A stretch of DNA of 21,762 nucleotides from IMG/VR virus record IMGVR_UViG_3300040816_000562, positions 1 to 21,762 of that record. One strand, 5' to 3'. Positions 1 through 6,240 of this stretch are shown piece after piece; positions within the stretch are counted from its first letter, which is position 1, and every line of letters starts with the position of its first letter. The notes under the pieces were generated by a model. That model was not told the DNA's origin. It worked only from the letters and a program-made list of their open reading frames with translations, and made no database searches. The translations under genes were made by a program, and so were the position numbers. Origin of the DNA: a virus.

Positions 1-430
1 TTGCTCCACCTAAACTATGACCTGTAATCCATAAAGTTTTTGTTTGTTTCTTATCATGTTTTTTAAGAGCGTCATATATACCAGGCATTACTTTTTTGTA
101 TTCTGCATAAAACCCTCTATGTACTCTTCCTGATACATGATGCTTTACTGGAAACATTTTTAAGTCTGCTAGTATATCATTAATTTGTGTTGGCTCTGTA
201 CCTCTACATGCTATCAGTACATCGTCTTTATCACTCATTACATAAGCCTGTGCTCCATCTACATCTATAAATGTTGGTGGTAAAGGTTTATTTAAGAATT
301 TTTTAAGTGGTGTTAAATCTTTTATTCCAGGTCTTGCCTTTAATAAATCTTTTGGTGATTGATAACATTGATGAGCATACATGCTCAATAATAGACCGCG
401 TTCGCGGTAACTCATATCTTTTACTGCCAT
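1..430 (-). CDS. Class 3 lipase-like alpha/beta hydrolase, 3' end cut by window edge
   Basis: The reading frame starts at ATG 430 and runs off the left edge after 143 codons without a stop. It reads MAVKDMSYRERGLLLSMYAH and later has the fungal-type lipase (Lipase_3) pattern: a central stretch DDVLIACRGTEP, then GRVHRGFYAEY, then the nucleophile elbow GHSLGG at the edge. In this family the Ser of GHSLG is the nucleophile; the Asp and His of the triad would lie outside the window. A GGAG ribosome binding site lies 7 bases before the ATG, and a late-promoter-like GATAAATA lies 23 bases before it, just past the stop of the upstream hydroxylase gene. No signal peptide is visible. A role in host-envelope lipid attack or lysis is inference. 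Confidence 0.82.
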   Translation of the reverse strand, partial: MAVKDMSYRERGLLLSMYAHQCYQSPKDLLKARPGIKDLTPLKKFLNKPLPPTFIDVDGAQAYVMSDKDDVLIACRGTEPTQINDILADLKMFPVKHHVSGRVHRGFYAEYKKVMPGIYDALKKHDKKQTKTLWITGHSLGGA

Positions 431-453
431 AGTGTGTCTCCTACCTATAGCAG

Positions 454-461
454 TATTTATC
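454..461 (-). promoter_or_regulatory. T4-like late promoter element (GATAAATA) before the lipase gene
   Basis: The minus strand reads TGATAAATACTG here. This matches the T4 late consensus TATAAATA and the cyanomyovirus form NATAAATA. It lies between the stop of the hydroxylase gene and the lipase ATG, with the ribosome binding site downstream. Confidence 0.6.
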
Positions 462-463
462 AG

Positions 464-1333
464 TTATACTAGATTCAAACCTTTCAATATGTGACCCTGC
501 AATACCATTTCTGCAGGATGCATTTGACCATAAAATTCATTAGTGTACCAATATTCGTTTTCAAAGTCGTAGTCCCACCAAGGACATACATTAATTACAA
601 TATGAGTACGTGGAGAAATACAAGGTCGCATAGAAATTACTCTATGTAATGTTGCTGTATCCCAACTGTATGCAAAACCTTTTTCTAAATGTATTGGTTC
701 TGACAAAGTTTCTAAATCAAAGACATACGGAAGATGTGTTTCTATAGGTATATTTACTCGTGTACCTATAAAACTTGAAGCATCTCTATGATAAGGCCTA
801 TCTAGACCTACTGAAGGAGAATCTCCATAAATTGTAGATATTCTACTCTTTACTAATGTTCGTTCTACATTACTTAATAAAGTTCCTATGCTTTTATACT
901 TGCTTACTGATGTTCTTTGAACAAAACCTAAAGTATCACAATGATCATCTTTAGAGTAATTTGCTAGTGCATCAGTTGTATTGTATGTAAACTTACTTCT
1001 ATCACTACTACCTAAAACACTCTGATGTTCTGGAGCAAAAGGTATTTTATTCGGATTCCATGTAATGCCTAATCCTCTGTATCTACTACTGTCGCCGGAT
1101 GCATCTACAGAACTACTCCAGCCAAATTCTCCGAATTTTTCAGTTGCTTCTAAATAATCTTTGTATACTTGAGATGTATCAAATTGATGCTTAAACTTGT
1201 ATAACTTTTTTAAATTATTAAGTTTAGTATTTGATAGAACCTTTTGTTGTTGCTCTTGCTGATCGCTGTTTTTACAAATCCATTTCCAAGTTGTTAAATT
1301 TTTAGGTTGATCCTTTTTATACAACCTTATCAT
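464..1333 (-). CDS. 2-oxoglutarate/Fe(II) oxygenase of the Asp/Asn beta-hydroxylase type
   Basis: 289 residues. The C-terminal half has the metal- and cosubstrate-binding pattern of the AspH/LpxO-type double-stranded beta-helix: YHRD (His182, Asp184), then TRVNIPIETH (Arg192), then GFAYSWDTATLHRV (His230), then PRTHIVIN (Arg242, the expected 2-oxoglutarate anchor). Known members hydroxylate Asp/Asn side chains or lipid A acyl chains with O2 and 2-oxoglutarate. The substrate here is unknown. The N-terminal ~150 residues are Lys/Gln-rich and not recognised. The first 17 bases overlap the end of the 45-residue gene upstream, and the ribosome binding site is weak. The protein lies downstream of a ferredoxin, which fits a redox-gene cluster, although this enzyme class does not itself need ferredoxin. 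Confidence 0.7.
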   Translation of the reverse strand: MIRLYKKDQPKNLTTWKWICKNSDQQEQQQKVLSNTKLNNLKKLYKFKHQFDTSQVYKDYLEATEKFGEFGWSSSVDASGDSSRYRGLGITWNPNKIPFAPEHQSVLGSSDRSKFTYNTTDALANYSKDDHCDTLGFVQRTSVSKYKSIGTLLSNVERTLVKSRISTIYGDSPSVGLDRPYHRDASSFIGTRVNIPIETHLPYVFDLETLSEPIHLEKGFAYSWDTATLHRVISMRPCISPRTHIVINVCPWWDYDFENEYWYTNEFYGQMHPAEMVLQGHILKGLNLV

Positions 1334-1454
1334 TTTTTTGTTTTCTTGGGATTACTTTTGTTTTATCTTTCTGAACTTTATGCCCGTAAGGTGTATCATG
1401 CGTAAACATTTGCAAGTGCGATCTTGTTTTTGGTTTACTCGTTTTCTTCGACAT
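1317..1454 (-). CDS. Small basic protein, 45 residues, function unknown
   Basis: The ATG at 1454 lies inside the last codons of the ferredoxin gene in another frame and is preceded at 5 bases by AGGTGAG, a good ribosome binding site. The peptide begins [17 protein letters not shown] and ends QKNDKVV. It is rich in Lys/Arg, with no hydrophobic segment and no known motif. It overlaps the ferredoxin gene by 20 bases and the hydroxylase gene by 17 bases, so it fills an otherwise unexplained gap of about 100 bases. A nucleic-acid-binding role would fit the charge but is not shown. The main support is the ribosome binding site plus the exact gap filling. Confidence 0.6.
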   Translation of the reverse strand: MSKKTSKPKTRSHLQMFTHDTPYGHKVQKDKTKVIPRKQKNDKVV

Positions 1455-1773
1455 GTTTCTCACCTATTCTTATTGCTTCTTCTGTACTATATGGACTAGC
1501 ATGAGTTAATGGATCTTTTGTCTCGTCTATGTTAGGCCATATTTCTGACATCTTTGCATTTATTTCTATAAATGGTATTTGTTCTGCAGGTAGTTCATCA
1601 TCACTCCAAATAGCATCTACAGGGCATTCAGGTTCACATAAAGCACAATCAATACATTCATCTGGATTAATAACCAGCATATCTGGGCCTTCATAGAAAC
1701 AATCTACAGGGCAAACCTCTACGCATTTTGTGTCTTTACATCCGACACATGGACTACCTACTACAAAACTCAT
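1435..1773 (-). CDS. fdxA: 7Fe-8S ferredoxin ([3Fe-4S][4Fe-4S])
   Basis: 112 residues, the family's usual length. Cysteines follow the Azotobacter FdI arrangement: Cys9, Cys17 and Cys50 match the [3Fe-4S] ligands, and Cys21, Cys40, Cys43 and Cys46 match the [4Fe-4S] ligands, with the two extra family cysteines at 12 and 25. The C-terminal extension ([20 protein letters not shown], then WPNI) is also typical. Proteins of this type are soluble one-electron carriers with a very low-potential [4Fe-4S] centre. No ribosome binding site precedes the ATG. Instead a TATAAATA late-type element ends 5 bases before it and a perfect sigma70 promoter lies further up. Feeding electrons to the radical SAM enzyme at 6235-7242 is an attractive inference. 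Ferredoxins known from cyanophages are plant-type 2Fe-2S, so this bacterial type is notable. Confidence 0.95.
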   Translation of the reverse strand: MSFVVGSPCVGCKDTKCVEVCPVDCFYEGPDMLVINPDECIDCALCEPECPVDAIWSDDELPAEQIPFIEINAKMSEIWPNIDETKDPLTHASPYSTEEAIRIGEKHVEENE

Positions 1774-1778
1774 ATGTG

Positions 1779-1786
1779 TATTTATA
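1779..1786 (-). promoter_or_regulatory. TATAAATA late promoter element 5 bases before the ferredoxin ATG
   Basis: An exact match to the T4 late consensus on the minus strand. The T4 start site lies about five to seven bases downstream of this box, which would put +1 at or next to the ATG (1773) and give a leaderless mRNA. Confidence 0.55.
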
Positions 1787-1797
1787 AAAATTTATTT

Positions 1798-1825
1798 ATT
1801 ATACATTATATAACAGGTTTGTCAA
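1798..1825 (-). promoter_or_regulatory. Consensus sigma70 promoter upstream of the ferredoxin gene
   Basis: TTGACA at 1825-1820 and TATAAT at 1803-1798 on the minus strand, separated by 16 bases; both hexamers are perfect. The predicted start near 1791 gives an untranslated leader of about 18 bases. The -35 box follows directly on the stop codon of the small ORF at 1826-1984. It would allow early expression by unmodified host RNA polymerase, besides the late-type element. Confidence 0.72.
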
Positions 1826-1984
1826 CTATGTTATATAACTAGTAAGGATAAGTAACAATGATACACTTCCTAAAAACATACCTGCTACTAAAAATGCGAA
1901 TAGAATTATTCGCCAAGGATTGGGATTGAAAGAGCCGCTATTTTTGCCTACGCCTATAACGGCTCTTACTGCGTTCTTAATCAA
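1826..1984 (-). CDS. Small single-span membrane protein, TTG start, 52 residues
   Basis: The frame opens with TTG at 1984, overlapping the TGA stop of the upstream 63-residue gene (TTGA), and closes with TAG at 1826. The product starts (M)IKNAVRAVIGVGKNSGS and carries one strong hydrophobic segment from about residue 26 to 48 (IILFAFLVAG, then LLLILTSYI). It has an amphipathic basic N-terminus, as in small holin-like or membrane-anchoring peptides; no family is recognised. There is no ribosome binding site, so translation would depend on termination-reinitiation from the upstream gene. The coding sequence also contains a strong RNA hairpin (1930-1967). Confidence 0.55.
   Translation of the reverse strand: MIKNAVRAVIGVGKNSGSFNPNPWRIILFAFLVAGMFLGSVSLLLILTSYIT
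1930..1967 (-). other. Strong RNA hairpin inside the small membrane-protein ORF
   Basis: AAGAGCCG and CGGCTCTT form a perfect 8-bp inverted repeat. In the minus-strand RNA the stem extends through a G-U pair and three more pairs to 12 bp, enclosing a 14-base loop. Because one pair works only as G-U on the minus RNA, the structure favours that strand. It is unusually G+C-rich for the region. No T-run follows, so it is not a simple terminator. Confidence 0.5.
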
Positions 1985-2172
1985 AACAGAAACGTATTTA
2001 AATACATTACTGCTAACATCATTACAAATACAACTACCTGAATTACTGCTGGTATCACAACAAACATTTTCATTACATCAAAGTTTCCTGTCATAAAGAA
2101 ATCTTCTCCATTTTGCCACTTGTGAACTTCTTCTGGTGTTGCGTTTTTTATTTGTAAGGTATTGGTGTCCAT
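1981..2172 (-). CDS. Small membrane protein, 63 residues, function unknown
   Basis: The N-terminal half is polar (MDTNTLQIKNATPEEVHKWQ, then NGEDFFMTGNFDVMKM). Residues about 37-60 form one hydrophobic segment rich in Val and Met (FVVIPAVIQVVVFVMMLAVM), ending NTFLF. No lipobox or catalytic motif is present. It sits in a chain of overlapping small genes: its start lies 25 bases inside the small ORF at 2148-2222 and its stop overlaps the TTG start of the next one. GGAT precedes the ATG at a usable distance. A holin, an antiholin or a host-membrane modifier are all possible; nothing decides between them. Confidence 0.7.
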   Translation of the reverse strand: MDTNTLQIKNATPEEVHKWQNGEDFFMTGNFDVMKMFVVIPAVIQVVVFVMMLAVMYLNTFLF

Positions 2173-2222
2173 GGTGCTATCCAGTATTTGTAAATTGTTT
2201 TTAAAAGATGTTTAATGATCAT
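2148..2222 (-). CDS. Very small ORF, 24 residues, coupled by ATGA overlap
   Basis: ATG at 2222 overlaps the TGA stop of the upstream small gene in an ATGA quadruplet, and the ORF ends inside the start of the 63-residue gene. The peptide is MIIKHLLKTIYKYWIAPWTP followed by IPYK; it is basic and aromatic. It has no ribosome binding site of its own. It could be a real micropeptide, or only a relay that carries ribosomes to the next gene. Support is positional only. Confidence 0.3.
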   Translation of the reverse strand: MIIKHLLKTIYKYWIAPWTPIPYK

Positions 2223-2341
2223 TTTGTCGGCTCTAAATAAGTTAATGGTGTATTAGCATCACGGAGGCCACGTAGGATTCCTGCTAAATTGTCTGTCTGT
2301 GTTGCAAAGAGTAAGATTGTGTAACATAAGACTTTATTCAT
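2219..2341 (-). CDS. Small protein with hydrophobic N-terminus, 40 residues
   Basis: ATG at 2341 shares its A with the TAA of the upstream small gene (TAATG). TAGGAG lies about 10 bases before it, a clear ribosome binding site. The peptide begins MNKVLCYTILLFATQTDNLA and ends TYLEPTK: a short hydrophobic N-terminus followed by a polar tail, possibly a membrane-inserted or secreted peptide. There is no clear lipobox. It ends in the ATGA overlap with the next small ORF. Confidence 0.5.
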   Translation of the reverse strand: MNKVLCYTILLFATQTDNLAGILRGLRDANTPLTYLEPTK

Positions 2342-2493
2342 TATGGTGTAACTCCTAAGATAGAAACTACAAAAATAAAAAATAAACCAGTTACTTCTAA
2401 ACTTTCTCTCAGACTTTCTGTGGTTGTTTTGCTCACCTGTTTTTTTATAAAGTCTGTCATTTTTTTCTCTAGTGTGCCTACACTAAAGATCAT
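2341..2493 (-). CDS. Small C-tail-anchored membrane protein, 50 or 39 residues
   Basis: The first possible ATG is at 2493 (50 residues). An internal ATG at 2460 (39 residues, starting MTDFIKKQVSKTTTESLRES) follows a weak GAG ribosome binding site and may be the true start. The N-terminal part is a charged helix; the last ~18 residues are hydrophobic (TGLFFIFVVSILGVTP), which looks like a single C-terminal membrane anchor. It is the first gene after a TATAAATA element at 2586-2593 and is followed by a TAATG-coupled gene. Function unknown. Confidence 0.5.
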   Translation of the reverse strand: MIFSVGTLEKKMTDFIKKQVSKTTTESLRESLEVTGLFFIFVVSILGVTP

Positions 2494-2628
2494 GTACTTT
2501 GAATAAAGTAATGGATGGTTACTATATTCTCGTCTTATAATGTAGGAGGTTAATATAAACTATTCTTATAATTGTTTATAAGAGTTATTTATACCAAAAT
2601 GTTATAAACCTGCCTAAAATAGGCCTTT
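2494..2628. other. Non-coding gap between PP-loop gene and small-ORF chain
   Basis: 135 bases with no ORF supported. It holds a plus-oriented hairpin (GCCTA/TAGGC, 2612-2624) followed by five T; a TATAAATA element on the minus strand (2586-2593); an 8-bp perfect inverted repeat TCTTATAA/TTATAAGA with a 4-base loop (2564-2583); and the sequence TAGGAGGT on the plus strand (2543-2550), which becomes an anti-Shine-Dalgarno stretch in the minus-strand leader. Confidence 0.6.
2586..2593 (-). promoter_or_regulatory. TATAAATA late promoter element before the small-ORF chain
   Basis: An exact T4 late consensus on the minus strand, 92 bases before the first ATG of the small-gene chain. Its predicted start falls inside the inverted repeat at 2564-2583. 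Confidence 0.5.
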
Positions 2629-2630
2629 TT
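2612..2630 (+). terminator. Weak terminator-like hairpin
   Basis: Stem GCCTA/TAGGC with an AAA loop, followed by CTTTTT on the plus strand. No plus-strand gene lies upstream, so a plus-strand role is unclear. Read on the minus strand it follows the PP-loop gene but has only a short T stretch after the stem, so termination there would be weak. Confidence 0.3.
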
Positions 2631-3711
2631 AAAAATCAAAAGAATATTGATTTATTTGTGTTGAGTTAGTATCAAGAACTAATTGATTGAATTCTATATA
2701 TAAATCTGTAATTAGTTGATCATATATGATGTTTCGACTTTGTCCATGTCTGCGTTTACCTTTCATAACTTGATTAAAAATTCTATTTTGTATAGAATTA
2801 ATATTTTTATCACGCATAGGTTTTCTATATAAGATATCAAATTGATTATAAACTCCAGATTCCATTGCTAAAATCTTTTTAAGTTTTTCAAAACCTGTTG
2901 TTTCGCTAATCTGAGGTAATAGGCCGTTTATTATGTTATTATAATATTGAAATTTAAAAAGATATTTGTTTTGTTTATACCTTGCTTCTGGCATATTATC
3001 ATCAAGTTTTTCAAAATGTATACCTTTATTTGTAACAACTTCTAAATTATTTTTATATGCACAGTAAACTGCTTCGGGCGAATGATAATAAACATCACGA
3101 ATACATTCTACATCTATGCTTTTGCAGAATAGATGATATGGCGCCATTATATCTTGATAAAAATTTTCACCTGACATCCTAATATTGTTATCTGAAGAAA
3201 AATTAGATTGATATTGCATTAACGGTGGGTCTCCTCCTAGTAGAATATGATCTATATTATATTTGGTTTTAAGTAATTCTATAAAATAGAAATGCACAGA
3301 TAGTTGAGGACTGCTGTTAAAAAACTTTTCTCCATATTTAAAATGCTGATTAGTATTAAAAAAATTGTTTAAATCTATATCTATAATGTGGTGCGATACA
3401 TTATACTTTTTGCATAAAAGTTCAGCAATGTATACATCATCCGTATTAAGATATATGCCATTCCAAGATGTTCTGTATGTAAAAGCAGTTATATTTTTAT
3501 TAAGTTTTAAACACATTAGAAGTGAAAATTGGCTATCTAATCCGCCACTTAATGCTAAATTTATATTAGATTTATTTGCTAATATCTTATTAACTTCTTC
3601 TAAAAGAGTACTAGTAGACGTTTTTGCAAAAGTTTTAACATAATGAGTTTCAGACATATCTATTTCTATGCCCGGAGGAGAGCCTAATGCTATCATATTA
3701 TCATTATTCAT
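2629..3711 (-). CDS. PP-loop ATP pyrophosphatase, asparagine-synthetase C-domain-like
   Basis: 360 residues. The P-loop-like motif SGGLDS at residues 55-60, inside INLALSGGLDSQFSLLMCLK, marks the ATP-pyrophosphatase fold of asparagine synthetase B and relatives. A later LLGGDPPLMQY stretch (about 157-167) sits where AsnB has its second conserved Gly/Asp loop. The N-terminal glutaminase domain is absent (only ~40 residues precede the P-loop region), so another amine donor or a free amine is expected. Known stand-alone relatives adenylate a carboxylate to form amides or lactams. The substrate here is unknown. A short AAGAAGAAG precedes the ATG. It is divergent from the S8 protease gene, with a 68-base shared intergenic region. 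Confidence 0.78.
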   Translation of the reverse strand: MNNDNMIALGSPPGIEIDMSETHYVKTFAKTSTSTLLEEVNKILANKSNINLALSGGLDSQFSLLMCLKLNKNITAFTYRTSWNGIYLNTDDVYIAELLCKKYNVSHHIIDIDLNNFFNTNQHFKYGEKFFNSSPQLSVHFYFIELLKTKYNIDHILLGGDPPLMQYQSNFSSDNNIRMSGENFYQDIMAPYHLFCKSIDVECIRDVYYHSPEAVYCAYKNNLEVVTNKGIHFEKLDDNMPEARYKQNKYLFKFQYYNNIINGLLPQISETTGFEKLKKILAMESGVYNQFDILYRKPMRDKNINSIQNRIFNQVMKGKRRHGQSRNIIYDQLITDLYIEFNQLVLDTNSTQINQYSFDF

Positions 3712-3730
3712 TTTAATACTTCTTCTTTTT

Positions 3731-3738
3731 GATAAATA
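3731..3738 (+). promoter_or_regulatory. Late promoter element (TGATAAATA) for the plus-strand island
   Basis: TTTGATAAATATAC on the plus strand, 41 bases before the protease ATG at 3780. It is the only copy found pointing in the plus direction at a gene start, which supports it as a functional site rather than chance. Confidence 0.6.
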
Positions 3739-3746
3739 TACAAGTA

Positions 3747-3775
3747 ATTATCGTATTAACTATTACAAAGGACAA
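3747..3775 (-). promoter_or_regulatory. Possible sigma70 promoter for the PP-loop gene
   Basis: TTGTCC (3775-3770) and GATAAT (3752-3747) on the minus strand with a 17-base spacer, 35 bases before the PP-loop ATG. Both boxes are imperfect and the region is A+T-rich, so chance is a fair alternative. Confidence 0.3.
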
Positions 3776-3779
3776 TTAT

Positions 3780-5285
3780 ATGGCAACTTACATTATTTCA
3801 TTAGACCCAACTGCATACACAGATAATGCCGATGGGGCAACAAGTATTACTGACGCAGGTGGTACTATAACAAAAACTTATAGTTTTCCGTTTACTTATA
3901 AAGTAGATATTGAAGAAGCAGAAATGGGCGTTTTAACCATTGCGGCATCTTCATTAGAAAGCGAATCTTTAACTGCTGAAGCAAGTTATAATATAGATCA
4001 TTTAAAGTATCTATCTAATGACGCAGGCTCTTTAGCAACTGCGTATAACCCTTCAAGCACTGGTGCTACAGAAAGTGTCTATCTCATAGATACTGGTGTA
4101 AATACTACTCATGATGAATTTACAGGTGCTACAGTAACAAATTTACATACTAATTTTAGTGATTATGCAGATGCATCAGGTCACGGAACAGGTATGGCTA
4201 GTTTAATAGTTGGTCAAAACATTGGTTCTGCACCTAATGGCACACTATTTAATGTAAAAGCATTAGATTCAGTCAGCACATCTGCTACAGTAGGTAGCAT
4301 GATAGATGCCTTAGATGCAATTCTTACACATCATAATGCTAATGTTCCTTCAAAAACAAAAACAGTATGTTGTTGTTGGACTACATCAAAAAATAATTTA
4401 TTAGATCTTAAGTTTGCAGAACTAGAAGATAACAACTTAATTGTGATTTGTGCGGCAGGTAATGACGGCCTTGATACCGACAATTACTCACCAGCAGGTT
4501 TAGATAGGGTTATGACTGTTGGATCACATAATTCAAGTTACGTTGTTGGTCCTTTTGGTGCTAATGCTACATTTGGAGCAGGTTCTGTAACTAACATAGG
4601 TGAAGAAGTTGATATATACACAATTGGTAGCGGTGTAAATATAGCAAGTAATTCAGCAAATTCAAGTTACGTTGATGCAAACGGTACAAGTATATCTACA
4701 GCCATTATTGCAGGTCTATCATTACAATACATCGATGCTTACCCAGATGCTTCTGCAAGAGTTATTAAATCATATATGACATCAGAAGGTTCGGTAGAAA
4801 ATAGAGGTGCTAACTTAACAGTTGATTCTAATCTACTTACTAGTGCCAATGTTTCTATAACAGGATTAAAAAAATCAGTAGGCGTAAGTCCACAGGTTGG
4901 TGATTTAGAACTTGCGTCTGTACCATCAGGTCTTGTTTTAGAAGTTGCCAACGGAGCAGTAGCAACTGCAAATGTTGAAATAAATTCATCTGCTAGTAAT
5001 GTTGAAGTACTTGCATTTAGTCCTACTCCACCATGGGTAACATGGAATAATTCAGGTTTAATAACTGCTAACACTCAGGCTAATTTTGCTAATGTAACAG
5101 TTCCAGGAAGATACCATTTTGCAGTTAAAGGAACTGTATCAGGTGTTACACTTGTTGAAGAATATTCAATCGGTGTATATCAAACTGATGCAAATGAATT
5201 AGATACATCAAGTGAATTCTATTACGATAGCGACAATGCAAGTTATGACCAAGTTGTAAACTTTAATGCAACTAAAGGAGAATAA
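3780..5285 (+). CDS. Subtilisin-like serine protease (peptidase S8)
   Basis: 501 residues from ATG 3780, which has AAAGGA 8 bases upstream; an in-frame TTG at 3729 lies within the promoter and is rejected. The catalytic triad is complete: Asp104 in YLIDTGVNTTHDEF, His135 in ASGHGTGMASLIVG, Ser304 in NGTSISTAIIAGL, with oxyanion Asn228 in ICAAGNDG. Residues 1-75 resemble a short inhibitor-type prodomain (TYIISLDP at the start). Residues from about 375 form beta-rich, Ig-like repeats. No signal peptide is present, so it acts in the cell or on the virion. An odd Cys triplet (197-199) replaces the usual strand sequence before the substrate-binding segment. Candidate roles are a structural/adhesin protease or maturation of a modified peptide. 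Confidence 0.9.
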   Translation: MATYIISLDPTAYTDNADGATSITDAGGTITKTYSFPFTYKVDIEEAEMGVLTIAASSLESESLTAEASYNIDHLKYLSNDAGSLATAYNPSSTGATESVYLIDTGVNTTHDEFTGATVTNLHTNFSDYADASGHGTGMASLIVGQNIGSAPNGTLFNVKALDSVSTSATVGSMIDALDAILTHHNANVPSKTKTVCCCWTTSKNNLLDLKFAELEDNNLIVICAAGNDGLDTDNYSPAGLDRVMTVGSHNSSYVVGPFGANATFGAGSVTNIGEEVDIYTIGSGVNIASNSANSSYVDANGTSISTAIIAGLSLQYIDAYPDASARVIKSYMTSEGSVENRGANLTVDSNLLTSANVSITGLKKSVGVSPQVGDLELASVPSGLVLEVANGAVATANVEINSSASNVEVLAFSPTPPWVTWNNSGLITANTQANFANVTVPGRYHFAVKGTVSGVTLVEEYSIGVYQTDANELDTSSEFYYDSDNASYDQVVNFNATKGE

Positions 5286-6240
5286 TAACCTTACTGTAGA
5301 TTTAACATCTAACAATAAGGTTTTTAATTGTTTGAGTCCACAAGGCTCTTGGATTTTTCATCGCTTTGGTAAAAGAGAATATCCTTTAATCGATATCGAC
5401 ATTTCAAAAATAAAAAATCTTATTGAGTCAAATAAAATTACTACAGTAAATTTTTATAGTATCTTCGGTGATACTTTAGCACACCCTGACTTCGAAGATA
5501 TATTTAACTTTTGCAAAGAAAAAACTATACCAGTACAAATCACAACAAACGGCTTTTACAACAATATATTAAATGCAGAGCATTCATCATACAGGGTCAA
5601 ACTTTACGGTTTTACTAAAACTATAAATGATATATTGTTCGATGAAGATATCGATACTCTTAAAGAAAATTTGTTACAAATGAAAAATCTTACTATAGAG
5701 TATCATTGCTACAAACATAATTTAATTGACTTACCTGAACTACTACAATTCTGTAAAGAAAATGATATTAAAATTTTATGTGTTCCAGGTGTATGCATTC
5801 ATGACGATATAAACCACGTAATAGATGTTCCAGGTAATTGGATGCATGATATAAATGGTATACAAAAAATGGACTTAGATTACTTATACAGTGAAATTAC
5901 AGAATTTGATAAAGCAATAGAATACTTTAAACAATTTAATGCTATAGAATTAAACAAATCAGTAATAGGATATCACGTTATAAAATTAGCAGTAGGAAAA
6001 CTTGAAGGTGAGGGAATTTTAGACACTAATTTATTAGACTTTAAAAAAGGTGAAATAGTAGATGAAGGATTACATATTACAGTTACTGGTCATATCTTAA
6101 ATAATTTTAAACAATTTGTAAATGTTTCTAGTGCTATCCCAAACGATTGGAAGTTTGAAAACTTTTCACTCAAAGACGACTTTCAATCTGATTTAGTTGC
6201 TGACTTATCTAACTTTACTAACAATAGAGTATACTTATAG
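5266..6240 (+). CDS. Radical-SAM-fold protein lacking the cluster cysteines
   Basis: 324 residues. The middle of the first half reads like a radical SAM barrel: VNFYSIFGDTLAHPDFEDIF matches the usual GGEP-x-LHPDF strand, and IPVQITTNGFYNN matches the following strand with its TTNG. However, the CX3CX2C loop that should lie near residues 22-30 is CLSPQGSWIF, with only one Cys, and the GGE motif is FGD. It therefore should not bind the 4Fe-4S/SAM centre and is probably a non-catalytic partner or pseudoenzyme. The ATG at 5266 overlaps the protease gene by 20 bases; a strong AAAGGAG sits just after it with no start codon following, so the start is not secure. It converges on the intact radical SAM gene with a 6-base overlap. 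Confidence 0.65.
   Translation: MQLKENNNLTVDLTSNNKVFNCLSPQGSWIFHRFGKREYPLIDIDISKIKNLIESNKITTVNFYSIFGDTLAHPDFEDIFNFCKEKTIPVQITTNGFYNNILNAEHSSYRVKLYGFTKTINDILFDEDIDTLKENLLQMKNLTIEYHCYKHNLIDLPELLQFCKENDIKILCVPGVCIHDDINHVIDVPGNWMHDINGIQKMDLDYLYSEITEFDKAIEYFKQFNAIELNKSVIGYHVIKLAVGKLEGEGILDTNLLDFKKGEIVDEGLHITVTGHILNNFKQFVNVSSAIPNDWKFENFSLKDDFQSDLVADLSNFTNNRVYL

Noticed and set aside
3729-3779. Longer start (TTG at 3729) for the S8 protease
   Set aside because: The TTG is part of the TTGATAAATA promoter element, and the ATG at 3780 has a good AAAGGA ribosome binding site.
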